Source: Salinispora fenicalii (GTDB lineage Bacteria; Actinomycetota; Actinomycetes; Mycobacteriales; Micromonosporaceae). From it: a DNA stretch of 64,000 nt. A model generated the notes under the pieces. The model made no database searches and was not told the origin of the DNA. It was given only the letters and a program-made list of their open reading frames with translations. Position numbers and translations under genes: made by a program. The stretch is from assembly GCF_000514815.1 (NCBI RefSeq), contig NZ_KI911471.1, positions 311,062 through 375,061 of the forward strand, read 5' to 3'. Below are positions 27,301 through 33,862 of the stretch, piece by piece (the stretch's first letter is position 1; every line of letters begins with the position of its first letter).

Positions 27301-27912
27301 GACGCCGGTCTCACGGACAACGTGCTCTGCGCAACGATTCACAAGTTTCAGGGCAGCGAACAGGACATCATGGTCGTCTCACCGGTCGGGGCGCATGGCA
27401 TTCCGGACCGCACTCGGGGCTGGCTGGTACACCAGACCAACTTGTGGAACGTCGCCATCACCAGGGCACGATCTCAGCTTGTCGTGGTCGGTGACCGGTC
27501 GTGGTGGTCGGGGCAACGCGGCCTGCTGACCGCCCTGGCGGTGGTCCCTGACCCTGCCGCCGATGCTCCATCAGGGACCGCGGCCTTGCCGGTGGACCGA
27601 CTGCACCTGGCACTTCGGAGCATCGGTCTTACCGTGCGACGCGACGTCCCCGTGGCTGGGCGGGTTGTTGACCTCGTGGTGGGGCGGGGAGATGCCGAGC
27701 TGGCCGTCGTCGTTGACGACCCGGCGGGCGACCCCGCCGGCCGGGGACTACGTCGGGTACTCGCTCAGATCGATGTCATCGGTGGTGCCGTGCCGGTTCG
27801 TCGGGTGCCGGCATGGCGGTGCCTGGCCGAGCCGGAGCAGGTGGCGGCAGAGTTAGTCGACACTCTGACGCGGTCCGGGCAGGAACAGAACGATGACGAA
27901 ATCGGGGGATAG
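24301..27912 (+). CDS. Caspase - superfamily 1 helicase - nuclease-like fusion, predicted conflict-system effector
   Basis: 1203 residues. (1) A caspase-fold peptidase, about 1-235, with catalytic His80 (YYSGHG) and Cys132 (DCCFSG). (2) An unassigned region, about 260-500. (3) An SF1 helicase of the UPF1/Dna2-like class, about 505-1070: Walker A GPPGTGKS 530-537, Walker B VVIDEAA 817-823, motif III GDPRQLAP 844-851, then DEHYRCHPDI 901-910, TIHKFQGSEQD 1012-1022 and NVAITRAR 1050-1057. A helical insert with many Leu/Arg lies at 615-720. (4) A C-terminal 100-residue domain whose RVVDLVVGRGDAELAVVVDD looks like the restriction-endonuclease fold, but the usual Glu of the E-x-D/K strand is Val, so it may be inactive. 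Coupled to the EACC1-like gene. Probably senses nucleic acid and triggers proteolysis; this is inference. Confidence 0.85.
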   Translation: MGRHALLLGTVTCHIGSELAPLPSVRQDVAQLKTLLDGAGEFDTVRAALDLPAAHLRQVVEEFYGARRTGDLALLYYSGHGVLHGDGQSLFLAATDTVTGQLHTTAFDTDGMLRHLLNDTKASQKVVLLDCCFSGAFTARHRFRGGVREEPRRLKRQRGTFILTSSTHLKASKAQGPDHPSVFTEVLLNGLRGAAEGPSDDGWITTNDLSRYAPTEMARRRQHTPVESSEGVTEPIRLVTAPGSAAAARQVTAVTSSPTDEAPFDADQWRRLVTYYINCMQRSTVLQSFIDPQATGTYVAAPPGSEAVFASATPVQLAGSAAKLAARARAEGRELQYGYPVVAVRPARQKPLRLAPLLVCDVTVGADNVLHASFPPRPSAALVDLFQLSEVEGDELRQRVEQAFAPGDRTSLAATVDVLVKTFGLRPVTELDPAVLGGTIRSGPVNGVQNVAILYTVDAAESPQRQLANDLQGMVKNPRLIQGTALGALALRPDEAAATPVVTVAMSAANEAQEEIIQAAMSQPLTVAQGPPGTGKSQLVTALLATATAAGQSVLIGSTSNQAVNSVLDRVTDLIGPGLLIRTGNKEHRMQEPKHVADILAAYPPAARPTTADDGTLQHELRLLGEEAARLRATLDQQRLLERDLADLAVERGADPGGGAVSLPADDSALAHLVQLTDRALASRWFGWWYRWRLRSYQVADRHAVEALAERAVLELRWRESRRLLTELPDTEASWQRLADLIGTERPHLSVNLLHAQIARRVAAGARLLQDRADEMAKPQSDSWAYFPELLRVLPGWAVTALSARRLERSPALYDLVVIDEAAQCTIPAILPMLYRAKRALLIGDPRQLAPVVDLSEADDVTERARADLSSGWLTARRLTYTAHSAYDAFVTAAGATYLLDEHYRCHPDIVQVPNREVYQGRLTVLTDPARLAAAADPAVRWRHVPGQFSRGTTGSGFNQVEIDAVVAEVTELRTAYPDVSIGVVTPLAAHQRRLVAALHDAGLTDNVLCATIHKFQGSEQDIMVVSPVGAHGIPDRTRGWLVHQTNLWNVAITRARSQLVVVGDRSWWSGQRGLLTALAVVPDPAADAPSGTAALPVDRLHLALRSIGLTVRRDVPVAGRVVDLVVGRGDAELAVVVDDPAGDPAGRGLRRVLAQIDVIGGAVPVRRVPAWRCLAEPEQVAAELVDTLTRSGQEQNDDEIGG

Positions 27913-27954
27913 CGCCGCGGCTTGCGCTGGCGCGGTTAGTAGGAAGCAAGCCCC

Positions 27955-29472
27955 GTGAGTCTGGGCGCCATGCCAGCGTCCAACCACGGGCGCGCATCGA
28001 ATCGTCCCCCAGCGAAACAGGATTGCTTCGGTCTCATCGACCCTGCCAGGATGCCGGCCATGTCAATTGCCGAAGCCTCCGCCGAGGATGCCATGGTCGC
28101 GCTGCACACATCGCTCGATGAGCGGCGCCGGCCGGAGGAGGTCGCGCATCTTGTGTTTCGGGTGCTGGGCGGCCAGCTGGGGCTTCGCGACCGAATGACG
28201 TTGGGGCGGGCGGCTCGGGCAGCGTCGCGTTGGAATGGGTGGAGCTCGATGCCGACAGACTTCGCGCGGCCGGTTGGGGGTGCTCGCCAGATTGATGCTG
28301 CGGTGCGGCTGTTTGAGCTGTCGCCAGCTGGCATCGACCCGGATGACTCCGTCTCGCTGCTGGATTTCGCTGCCCGCCTGGGGGAGTCCCTTGGCGCCGT
28401 CGATCCGGCCCGCCTGAACTTCCTGCATGATCGGTTGAATCGGGAGGGCCGGGCGGCGGCCGGAATCGAGCTTTCGAAGCGGCAGTACAACCGGCGTTTC
28501 CGGGTGACGCAGCGGCTGTCGGCGAAGGCTGACAGGTTGGCGGTTGAGCAGACTAAGCGGCAGTTGACGATGGTCGCGCGGGCCGGGTTTGCGACGAGCA
28601 TCGAGCGGGGTGCGTTTCTGGCTGATCCGTGGGCAGGGTGTTTCGTGGCGTATGTGACCGCCAAGCGCAAAATGCGGCGGGAGTTCACGCTGTCAGGGCG
28701 GGACAACCCGTACGACGACGTTGCTGATGTGCTCTTCGAGCGCTGCGTCGCCAACCCGACTACGGACTGGTGGATGATCGCGCAGGCATATCCGACGCCG
28801 GCCGTCCTGGCGCGGCTGACTGACGCCCAGCGCGGTGAGTTACTGGGTCGGTGGTGGGCGACAATGCGCCAGGTCGCGGCCTTGCTCAGGCGGGTCTGGA
28901 CGGCCAGCGCGTTCGACCGTGCCACCATGGTCGTAAGGCGAGGCAATGACTCGTCAACGTGGAACCTCCTCTGCGGCGCGTACAACGCCGCGCGGGCGGC
29001 ATGGATTGCGACGCTGGACGCTTCCGGCAGTCTTGGGATTCTTGATACCTTCTGCCCAGGCAAGGCGATGATGTTGATCGCGGCGGACCTGGTGGCGTGG
29101 CACCGGTCGACTGGCGGCGACCTGCACCCCGACGTGGGAGTGTGGGCTCGGCTGCCACTGCCGTGGGACGTGCTCGACGGCGCCGCCGCATGCACCCGTA
29201 CGGACGTGGAGGTGGCATGCGCCGATGGTGGAGTTGACCCGATCAAGTCGGGTTGGGTGGGGTCCCGAGCGCTGGGAGCCGTTGGGGAGTTCCGGCCCAC
29301 GCCTGAGTTGGTGCACGGGATATCGATCGCCGACCCGCTCTGGGCGTCGATGCTGCGTGCCGGTGGGGCGTTCTCGGGAAAGGTGAACAAAAGTGGTGTG
29401 GATTGGTCGCGGATTCCCGGCGAGGTCGTGGTGAGCGAGCTACCGGAACTGGGTGGACACGACGGGCGGTGA
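27955..29472 (+). CDS. Protein of unknown function next to the caspase-helicase
   Basis: 505 residues; I do not recognise the family. It is mostly helical and Arg/Trp-rich. Notable stretches are SKRQYNRRFRVTQRLSAKADRLAVEQTKRQL (about 178-208, strongly basic, coiled-coil-like), CFVAYVTAKRKMRREFTLSGRDNPYD and WNLLCGAYNAARAAWIATLDASG. No signal peptide or membrane helix. The start is uncertain: GTG 27955 has a poor ribosome site, while ATG 28060 has AGGA upstream and would give 470 residues. It lies 42 bases after the caspase gene on the same strand and is followed by two tRNA genes, so it may be the last gene of the conflict operon. Confidence 0.7.
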   Translation: MSLGAMPASNHGRASNRPPAKQDCFGLIDPARMPAMSIAEASAEDAMVALHTSLDERRRPEEVAHLVFRVLGGQLGLRDRMTLGRAARAASRWNGWSSMPTDFARPVGGARQIDAAVRLFELSPAGIDPDDSVSLLDFAARLGESLGAVDPARLNFLHDRLNREGRAAAGIELSKRQYNRRFRVTQRLSAKADRLAVEQTKRQLTMVARAGFATSIERGAFLADPWAGCFVAYVTAKRKMRREFTLSGRDNPYDDVADVLFERCVANPTTDWWMIAQAYPTPAVLARLTDAQRGELLGRWWATMRQVAALLRRVWTASAFDRATMVVRRGNDSSTWNLLCGAYNAARAAWIATLDASGSLGILDTFCPGKAMMLIAADLVAWHRSTGGDLHPDVGVWARLPLPWDVLDGAAACTRTDVEVACADGGVDPIKSGWVGSRALGAVGEFRPTPELVHGISIADPLWASMLRAGGAFSGKVNKSGVDWSRIPGEVVVSELPELGGHDGR

Positions 29473-29490
29473 TCGGGCAGCATGACTGCG

Positions 29491-29562
29491 CCCGCCGTAG
29501 CTCAGTGGTAGAGCACCCGGCTCTTAACCGGGAGGACGTTGGTTCGAGCCCAGCCGGCGAGC
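29491..29562 (+). tRNA. tRNA-Lys(CTT)-like, atypical
   Basis: A 72-nt cloverleaf: D-arm GCTC...GAGC with a short loop, anticodon stem CCCGG/CCGGG with loop CTCTTAA (anticodon CTT, Lys), and a T-arm with TTCGAGC loop. The acceptor stem CCCGCCG/CGGCGAG has one mismatch at the second pair. No CCA is encoded. It does not look like the standard actinobacterial tRNA-Lys and could be an accessory copy. Confidence 0.7.
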
Positions 29563-29571
29563 CTGGGGAGA

Positions 29572-29643
29572 TCCGTTGTAGCTCAGTGGTAGAGCACCCG
29601 GCTAGGGACCGGGAGGACGCCGGTTCGAGCCCGGTCATCGGAT
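29572..29643 (+). tRNA. tRNA-like gene with AGG anticodon (Pro), atypical
   Basis: Nine bases after the first tRNA. The same 72-nt length, identical D-arm and identical CCCGG/CCGGG anticodon stem, but loop CTAGGGA, which reads AGG (Pro, CCU). The acceptor TCCGTTG/CATCGGA has one T-T mismatch. Bacterial tRNA-Pro rarely has A34. It looks like a duplicate of its neighbour with a changed loop and acceptor; it may be functional, an accessory tRNA, or decaying. Confidence 0.55.
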
Positions 29644-29822
29644 CTCCCGCCGCAGTCCTGGCATGTTGGGCCGCGTGCGGAACGGAATTCGACGGGCCGG
29701 CAGGCAGAGTCGGCAATGAGGTCGGAATGCGACCCGACGCACCGGAAAGTGTTCCCACCGGGGCGCTCCGTCAACCGCACGGGTGCTTCCTCGCTCGCGT
29801 ACCGCCATCAGGGCCACCGGGG

Positions 29823-30368
29823 CTACGAGACGTCCGTTAGGGCGAGGTAGCCGGGTGGCACATGCGCTACGAGCCACACACCGTTGGCAGCGAGTAGGAA
29901 GGAGTGACCATTTGCGTACATCCGCTTTGCGTCGATCTCCAGGACAACAGGGGCTCCGCGACGCTTGCCGACCTGTCTCGCAGTAGACGCGTCCGCTGAA
30001 AGATGGACGTGCGTCCGCTCTCCGGGCCGAAGTCCCTCCCTTCGAATCGCTTCAAGAAAGCGGGCGACCGTCCCGTGGTAGAGAACCGCAGGGGGAATTG
30101 TCGGTTCGAGTCCAAGCTCCACACGCACCGAGTGGCCTTGCGCTGCGCGAATTCGCCCCGCTCGTACCTCGTAGCGCTTCTTGTCGGAACCTGCGACGAT
30201 TCGATCGAGGTCAGCCTCGCCGATGGTGTGCCCGGCGTCGGCCATCGCTGAGAGGAGGACGGGGATCTCAACCCAGCCCGCGGAGTCGAGTTGGAGCCCG
30301 ACTGCGTCTGGTCGGTGCCGGAGTACATAGGCGAGCGCCTTGCCCAGTCGAGTGAGTAGATCATCCAT
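29823..30368 (-). CDS. kptA: RNA 2'-phosphotransferase KptA/Tpt1
   Basis: 181 residues of the Tpt1/KptA family: LGKALAYVLRHRPDAVGLQLDSAGWV at the N-terminus, DKKRYEV, GHSV, LYHGT, HVHLS, and the NAD-site region GKRRGAPVVLEIDAKRM, ending VWLVAHVPPGYL. The enzyme moves an internal RNA 2'-phosphate to NAD+, a step of tRNA splicing in eukaryotes; its substrate in bacteria is open. ATG 30368 starts the family's first helix and overlaps the LysR gene by eight bases. It lies 180 bases from two unusual tRNA genes. Confidence 0.9.
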   Translation of the reverse strand: MDDLLTRLGKALAYVLRHRPDAVGLQLDSAGWVEIPVLLSAMADAGHTIGEADLDRIVAGSDKKRYEVRAGRIRAAQGHSVRVELGLEPTIPPAVLYHGTVARFLEAIRREGLRPGERTHVHLSADASTARQVGKRRGAPVVLEIDAKRMYANGHSFLLAANGVWLVAHVPPGYLALTDVS

Positions 30369-31221
30369 TCGAATCGACCTCGCGCAGCAACTCGTCGACA
30401 ATTGCTCGGCGTTGCTCACGCCAAGCGAGCCAGTAGCCCACGCGGGGAAGATCCTGAATCTCAACGGCTCTGAGTGGGCTTGGGACAGGGACGGATCCGT
30501 TTACCACCGCTGCACCAACGCCGAGCCACACCAAGTGAACGATCAGGTCCCATCCGTCCGCCTCACTCGCCACGTGCCAGGTGACGCCGGATGCGTGGAA
30601 CGCACGCTCGAGCGACTGGCGATGCGGTCTTCCCTCTGGCGGGACCACGAGACCAAGACCATTCAGATCACGCAAACGTACCTGCCTCTCCGACAGCAGT
30701 GGGTGGGACTGATGGGCGACGAGGACTTGCGGGACGTCGGCTACCTGGACGGATCGAAGGCGCCGCGGCGGTGGGTCGTAGGCGATCGTCGCGACGTCTG
30801 CTTCTCCCTTGTCGACCATGCAGACCGCCGTCGAGCGGTCTGCAGGTATCACACGAAGATCGAGCCCTCTACGGACGACAGCACGGAGTGGCCGGTCAAG
30901 CACCCACTGGATCGCTGCTCGCCCTGCAGCCAATCGCATTGATCGCCTGGGCCCACCCAATCGGGCCAGGAAGTCGCCGACCGACCGCTCCTGATCAGCG
31001 GCGAATGCTGCCAACTCTTCACCGGCTTGTGTGAGGCGCAGCTGTCGACCGACCCTTTCGTACAGCTGCGCGTCAAGCGATCGACTAAGCTTCGCCACTT
31101 TCGCATGGAGCGATGGCTGTGCGATGTGGAGTTCCTCAGCTGCTCGCGTGAAGTTCAAGTGCCGGGAGAACACGGCGAACGCCGCCACAGCATCTGCCGT
31201 CAAGGCCTCGCGTGCTTGCAT
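30361..31221 (-). CDS. LysR-family transcriptional regulator
   Basis: 286 residues. Winged HTH at about 8-65 (AAFAVFSRHLNFTRAAEELHIAQPSLHAKVAKLSRSLDAQLYERVGRQLRLTQAG) and a periplasmic-binding-protein-like effector domain from about 90 on (LRVIPADRS, GEADVATIAYDPP, LVAHQSHPLLSER, GLGLVVPPEGRPHR). Pro-Ser-Leu-His at the recognition helix is normal for LysR. It is co-transcribed with kptA, and divergent from the HAD-fold gene with a 12-bp palindrome between, a usual LysR arrangement. Confidence 0.9.
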   Translation of the reverse strand: MQAREALTADAVAAFAVFSRHLNFTRAAEELHIAQPSLHAKVAKLSRSLDAQLYERVGRQLRLTQAGEELAAFAADQERSVGDFLARLGGPRRSMRLAAGRAAIQWVLDRPLRAVVRRGLDLRVIPADRSTAVCMVDKGEADVATIAYDPPPRRLRSVQVADVPQVLVAHQSHPLLSERQVRLRDLNGLGLVVPPEGRPHRQSLERAFHASGVTWHVASEADGWDLIVHLVWLGVGAAVVNGSVPVPSPLRAVEIQDLPRVGYWLAWREQRRAIVDELLREVDSNG

Positions 31222-31227
31222 AGCCCA

Positions 31228-31239
31228 CAACTATAGTTG
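31228..31239. promoter_or_regulatory. Palindromic operator candidate of the LysR gene
   Basis: CAACTATAGTTG is a perfect 12-bp palindrome seven bases before the LysR start and 51 before the HAD gene. It contains a TATAGT hexamer, so it may be both -10 box and autoregulatory site. Confidence 0.6.
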
Positions 31240-31290
31240 ATCACCCGATTGGTAGTTCTCTCATGGCAGCCCTTCAGCGATCGTCAGACC

Positions 31291-31818
31291 ATGGGACGAG
31301 AACAAACTCCACGACTCGGCATCGACATCGGGCGGGTCATCATCGATGGATCCTCCCACCCGAACGGCGGCGACACCACATTCATCGACGGAGATGAACA
31401 GGCGATGCTCGACACGCCAGAGATAAATGGCGCCTTCGACGCAATCACCCGACTCGTCGAAGCCTTCGACGGGCAGGTGTGGCTGGTTTCGAAGTGCGGC
31501 CCACGGGTTCGAGCCCGCACGAGACGATGGCTCGCAGCCCGCGGCTTCCATACACACACGGGCATTAGTCCAGCCAGAATGCGGTTCTGCCGGCGACGAC
31601 CAGAGAAGCGCAAGCACTGCCTCGACTTACAGCTCACTCACTTCGTTGACGACCACCCTGCGGTCCACCAAGCGATCCGAGGCGCCGTTCACTATCAGTT
31701 CTTCTTCGGACCGCAGCGCATGCCTGTGCCTGACTACGGCACACACGTACACGACTGGCCGGCGGCGCAGGCCGCGATCCTTGACACTTTGCCAACGCGA
31801 GCTGCCGTCACCGACTGA
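31291..31818 (+). CDS. HAD-like phosphatase-fold protein
   Basis: 175 residues. Motif I appears as GIDIGRVIID (Asp nucleophile, but Gly at +2 where phosphatases usually have Asp), a central strand VWLVSKCGP (motif II position, Ser/Lys) and motif IV HFVDDHPA. It may act on a nucleotide or RNA end, but with Gly at +2 it could have lost phosphatase activity. An earlier in-frame ATG at 31237 would overlap the LysR operator; ATG 31291 better fits the domain. It is divergent from the lysR-kptA pair and probably controlled by that LysR. Confidence 0.7.
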   Translation: MGREQTPRLGIDIGRVIIDGSSHPNGGDTTFIDGDEQAMLDTPEINGAFDAITRLVEAFDGQVWLVSKCGPRVRARTRRWLAARGFHTHTGISPARMRFCRRRPEKRKHCLDLQLTHFVDDHPAVHQAIRGAVHYQFFFGPQRMPVPDYGTHVHDWPAAQAAILDTLPTRAAVTD

Positions 31819-32014
31819 CAACCGTTCGGCCGACGACGCGCTCCGGGAACATTCACATGCGACCATGATTCATGGTAGGCGGATAGGCTGGGGATCACTA
31901 CTAACTTGATCTTGAGCTTGCGGTGCGATGCGGTGGACGTGACCTGCTGGCTGCGACCGGAGGTGCGCATCTGTCCGGAGCGCGTGGAGGCCTGAGCTTG
32001 AGGGGTAGAGGTGC

Positions 32015-32068
32015 ATGGCTGAGACGAGACGCCGGTTCGGTCCGGAGTTCCGCGCGGGCGCGGTCCGG
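32015..32068 (+). pseudogene. Remnant of an IS3-type transposase OrfA
   Basis: The first 18 codons (MAETRRRFGPEFRAGAVR) match the start of many actinobacterial IS3-family OrfA proteins, which continue with a helix-turn-helix; here the similarity stops abruptly. The preceding bases (GCTTGAGGGGTAGAGGTGC, 31994-32012) resemble the usual sequence just upstream of such genes. It is a scar of an insertion sequence inside the accessory island. Confidence 0.65.
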
Positions 32069-32134
32069 AATCATGCGGGTCACGCCGGACCTTCCCACTC
32101 CTTCTTCCCTGGAGGCCCGCTGCGCGGGATGTGC

Positions 32135-32890
32135 TCAGGAGCTTTGCCGGTCAGGGTCTTGGCGCCGGATCACCTCAGCGAGCGCGGGGATGGCCTCCAG
32201 TTGCTCGGGTCGGAGTTTGCTGACCATGATGCCGGCAGGCCGGGGCTGGTCGGGAGTGAAGGACAAGATCCTGGTAGGGGTGATCCCGAGGTCGATGCTG
32301 AAGTCGTGCTTGCCGTGGGGCAGGACATCGTCAATGACCTGTAGTTCGTGCACGGTGGTTGCGATGGTGGTGCGTTCGGTGATGAGACCGGCATCGGTGA
32401 GGAGGGCCAGTCCGAGGTCCGAGTAGCCGGCGCCTTTGCCGATTCTCACGCCGTCGGGTCGGCCGATAGCGACGCTTCCGCAGACAACGAGGTCCACCGG
32501 GCGCATCTCCCGCGGTCCGACCAGGGGAGCGACGTCGGCAGCACCGGTGCTGGTGGCGGCGATCTCGAAGGGCACGGTGAGGGCTGCGGGATCAAGCAGG
32601 TAGAACGGTTTGGTCGTGGCGAGTTTTGGTACCGCCATGTAGAGCAGTTTGCCTGCATGGAGCGCTTGCACCCGAACGGGCAACTGGGCGCGGTCGGGGT
32701 TGCACTTGATGACGCGGGCGTCCCTCCATTGGTCGTGCTCGGCCAGGCGAGCTGCGGCGTGTTCCTTCCCGGCAAAGTCGGGGATGTGACCATGCACGCC
32801 GGACGGGGCGGCGTTGCCGTGTTCGAGGAGATCTCAGACGCGTTGCCGGATGACGTGCTTCGCGTGGTCGAGGTCGTCGGGGTTGGTCAC
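32135..32890 (-). pseudogene. 5-formyltetrahydrofolate cyclo-ligase-like gene broken by a stop codon
   Basis: The long part (GTG 32797 to the stop at 32135) encodes SGVHGHIPDFAGKEHAAARL, KLLYMAVPKLATTKPFYLLDP, VDLVVCGSVAIGRPDGVRIGKGAGYSDLGLALL and THV-like VHELQVIDDVLP blocks of the 5-FCL-like family. In the same frame upstream lies its true N-terminus, TNPDDLDHAKHVIRQRV-stop-DLLEHGNAAP, from GTG 32890. Relatives have Trp where the TGA (32834-32836) now is, so one TGG to TGA change breaks the gene. A shortened product from 32797 might still be made. It lies 22 bases after the DUF4265 gene. Confidence 0.8.
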
Positions 32891-32911
32891 GCTGCGTCTC
32901 GTCCTTCGCCG

Positions 32912-33433
32912 CTACCGATCTTCGGTCGGACGTGCGTCACGCCAGGCGTCGGTAGTGCACCCGACCTCGAACGCCCACCAGCCAAGGTTCTGCCCCGACT
33001 GCAGTAGCGCCTTGATAGCGGCCAGGTCGGCATCGGCGGGCACGGTTAGGGCCACGAACGGGAACTCTTCATTGAAGGACTCACCGCCAAGGCCGAAGCC
33101 CACGAACTGCTCGTGCACCGCACCTGCGTTCCGTCCGAGCGGGCCATTCGGCAAGGGCAGGACCCGGATCGTGCAGTTGCCTGACGCCTGGACACGCTCG
33201 GCTGCCCAGCGCACACCGCTGTCGTCGGTCGTGAAGCGGACGACGTCTCCCTCCGCGATGCCGTCCTGCAGAAACGGCGCGCTCTGAATCCGCGCAGTGT
33301 CCCCGGTTTCCGGCCGCGCCCACAAGCCCTCGATGTCATAGGGTAGCCAGCCCTCGCGTGGACGGAACCGAAACATGATCTTGATCAGGCCCGCTTCATC
33401 CCGAACCTGCCTGTCTGGCGCTATCGATGCCAC
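32912..33433 (-). CDS. DUF4265-family protein
   Basis: 173 residues. FRFRPREGWLPYDIEGLWARP, ARIQSAPFLQDGIAEGDVVRFTTDDSGVRWAAERVQASGNCTIRV and a terminal PADADLAAIKALLQSGQNLGWWAFEVGC match the small beta-rich DUF4265 family, unknown in function and often found in accessory islands and near toxin-immunity genes. No membrane segment. The first Met (MASIAP) may be too early, because the conserved part begins at about residue 17. It is upstream of the broken 5-FCL-like gene on the same strand. Confidence 0.75.
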   Translation of the reverse strand: MASIAPDRQVRDEAGLIKIMFRFRPREGWLPYDIEGLWARPETGDTARIQSAPFLQDGIAEGDVVRFTTDDSGVRWAAERVQASGNCTIRVLPLPNGPLGRNAGAVHEQFVGFGLGGESFNEEFPFVALTVPADADLAAIKALLQSGQNLGWWAFEVGCTTDAWRDARPTEDR

Positions 33434-33648
33434 GCCGTATTCACCTCACGAGTAGCCGAAGTGCCGGATAGACCATGCTTACGGGTATGAAGGATAGGCG
33501 CCGCGCAGCGCGCTGGATCCTCTCGGCCCAGCGCCAAGCCCATGGTGGCCCCCTGGTTTCGTCGGCCGCCTGTGGTCGTGGCGTTCGCACGGCGCTGAAT
33601 ACGTCCCGTAGGTAGGCCACGGTGACGGTCGACAGTGGCAGATAGCTG

Positions 33649-33825
33649 TCAGCGGGTGCCGTAGAAGGCGGGTGGGGCGGCTGGGTCGGAGCCTTCCTCG
33701 CTGGCCATCTCCCTCGCGACCTCGGCGGCGGTCGGGCTGAGGGCTGCCATGGTGGCCGCGAGGCCGAGGGCGGCGATCGCTACGCCGATCGCCGCACTGA
33801 GGAACAGGGTTTTGAAGGTGTTCAT
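33649..33825 (-). CDS. DUF2613-like small membrane protein
   Basis: 58 residues: a short start, one transmembrane helix (about 7-28, LFLSAAIGVAIAALGLAATMAAL) and a polar tail ending in FYGTR, like the YGxR end of DUF2613 proteins of actinobacteria. GGGGAGG seven bases before the ATG supports translation. It lies 38 bases before the stop of ltp3 on the same strand, at the right edge of the island. No function is known. Confidence 0.7.
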   Translation of the reverse strand: MNTFKTLFLSAAIGVAIAALGLAATMAALSPTAAEVAREMASEEGSDPAAPPAFYGTR

Positions 33826-33862
33826 CTGGACCTCCCCATCGGAATGAGAACCTGCACCTACT

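Noticed and set aside
29403..29840. 145-codon open frame across the tRNA genes
   Set aside because: The repeated SSVVEHPA...REDxGSSP pattern is the usual false translation of tRNA genes.
20820..33860. Integrase and attachment sites of an integrative element
   Set aside because: No integrase gene and no direct repeat matching the 3' end of the tRNAs were found, so I call it only an accessory island.
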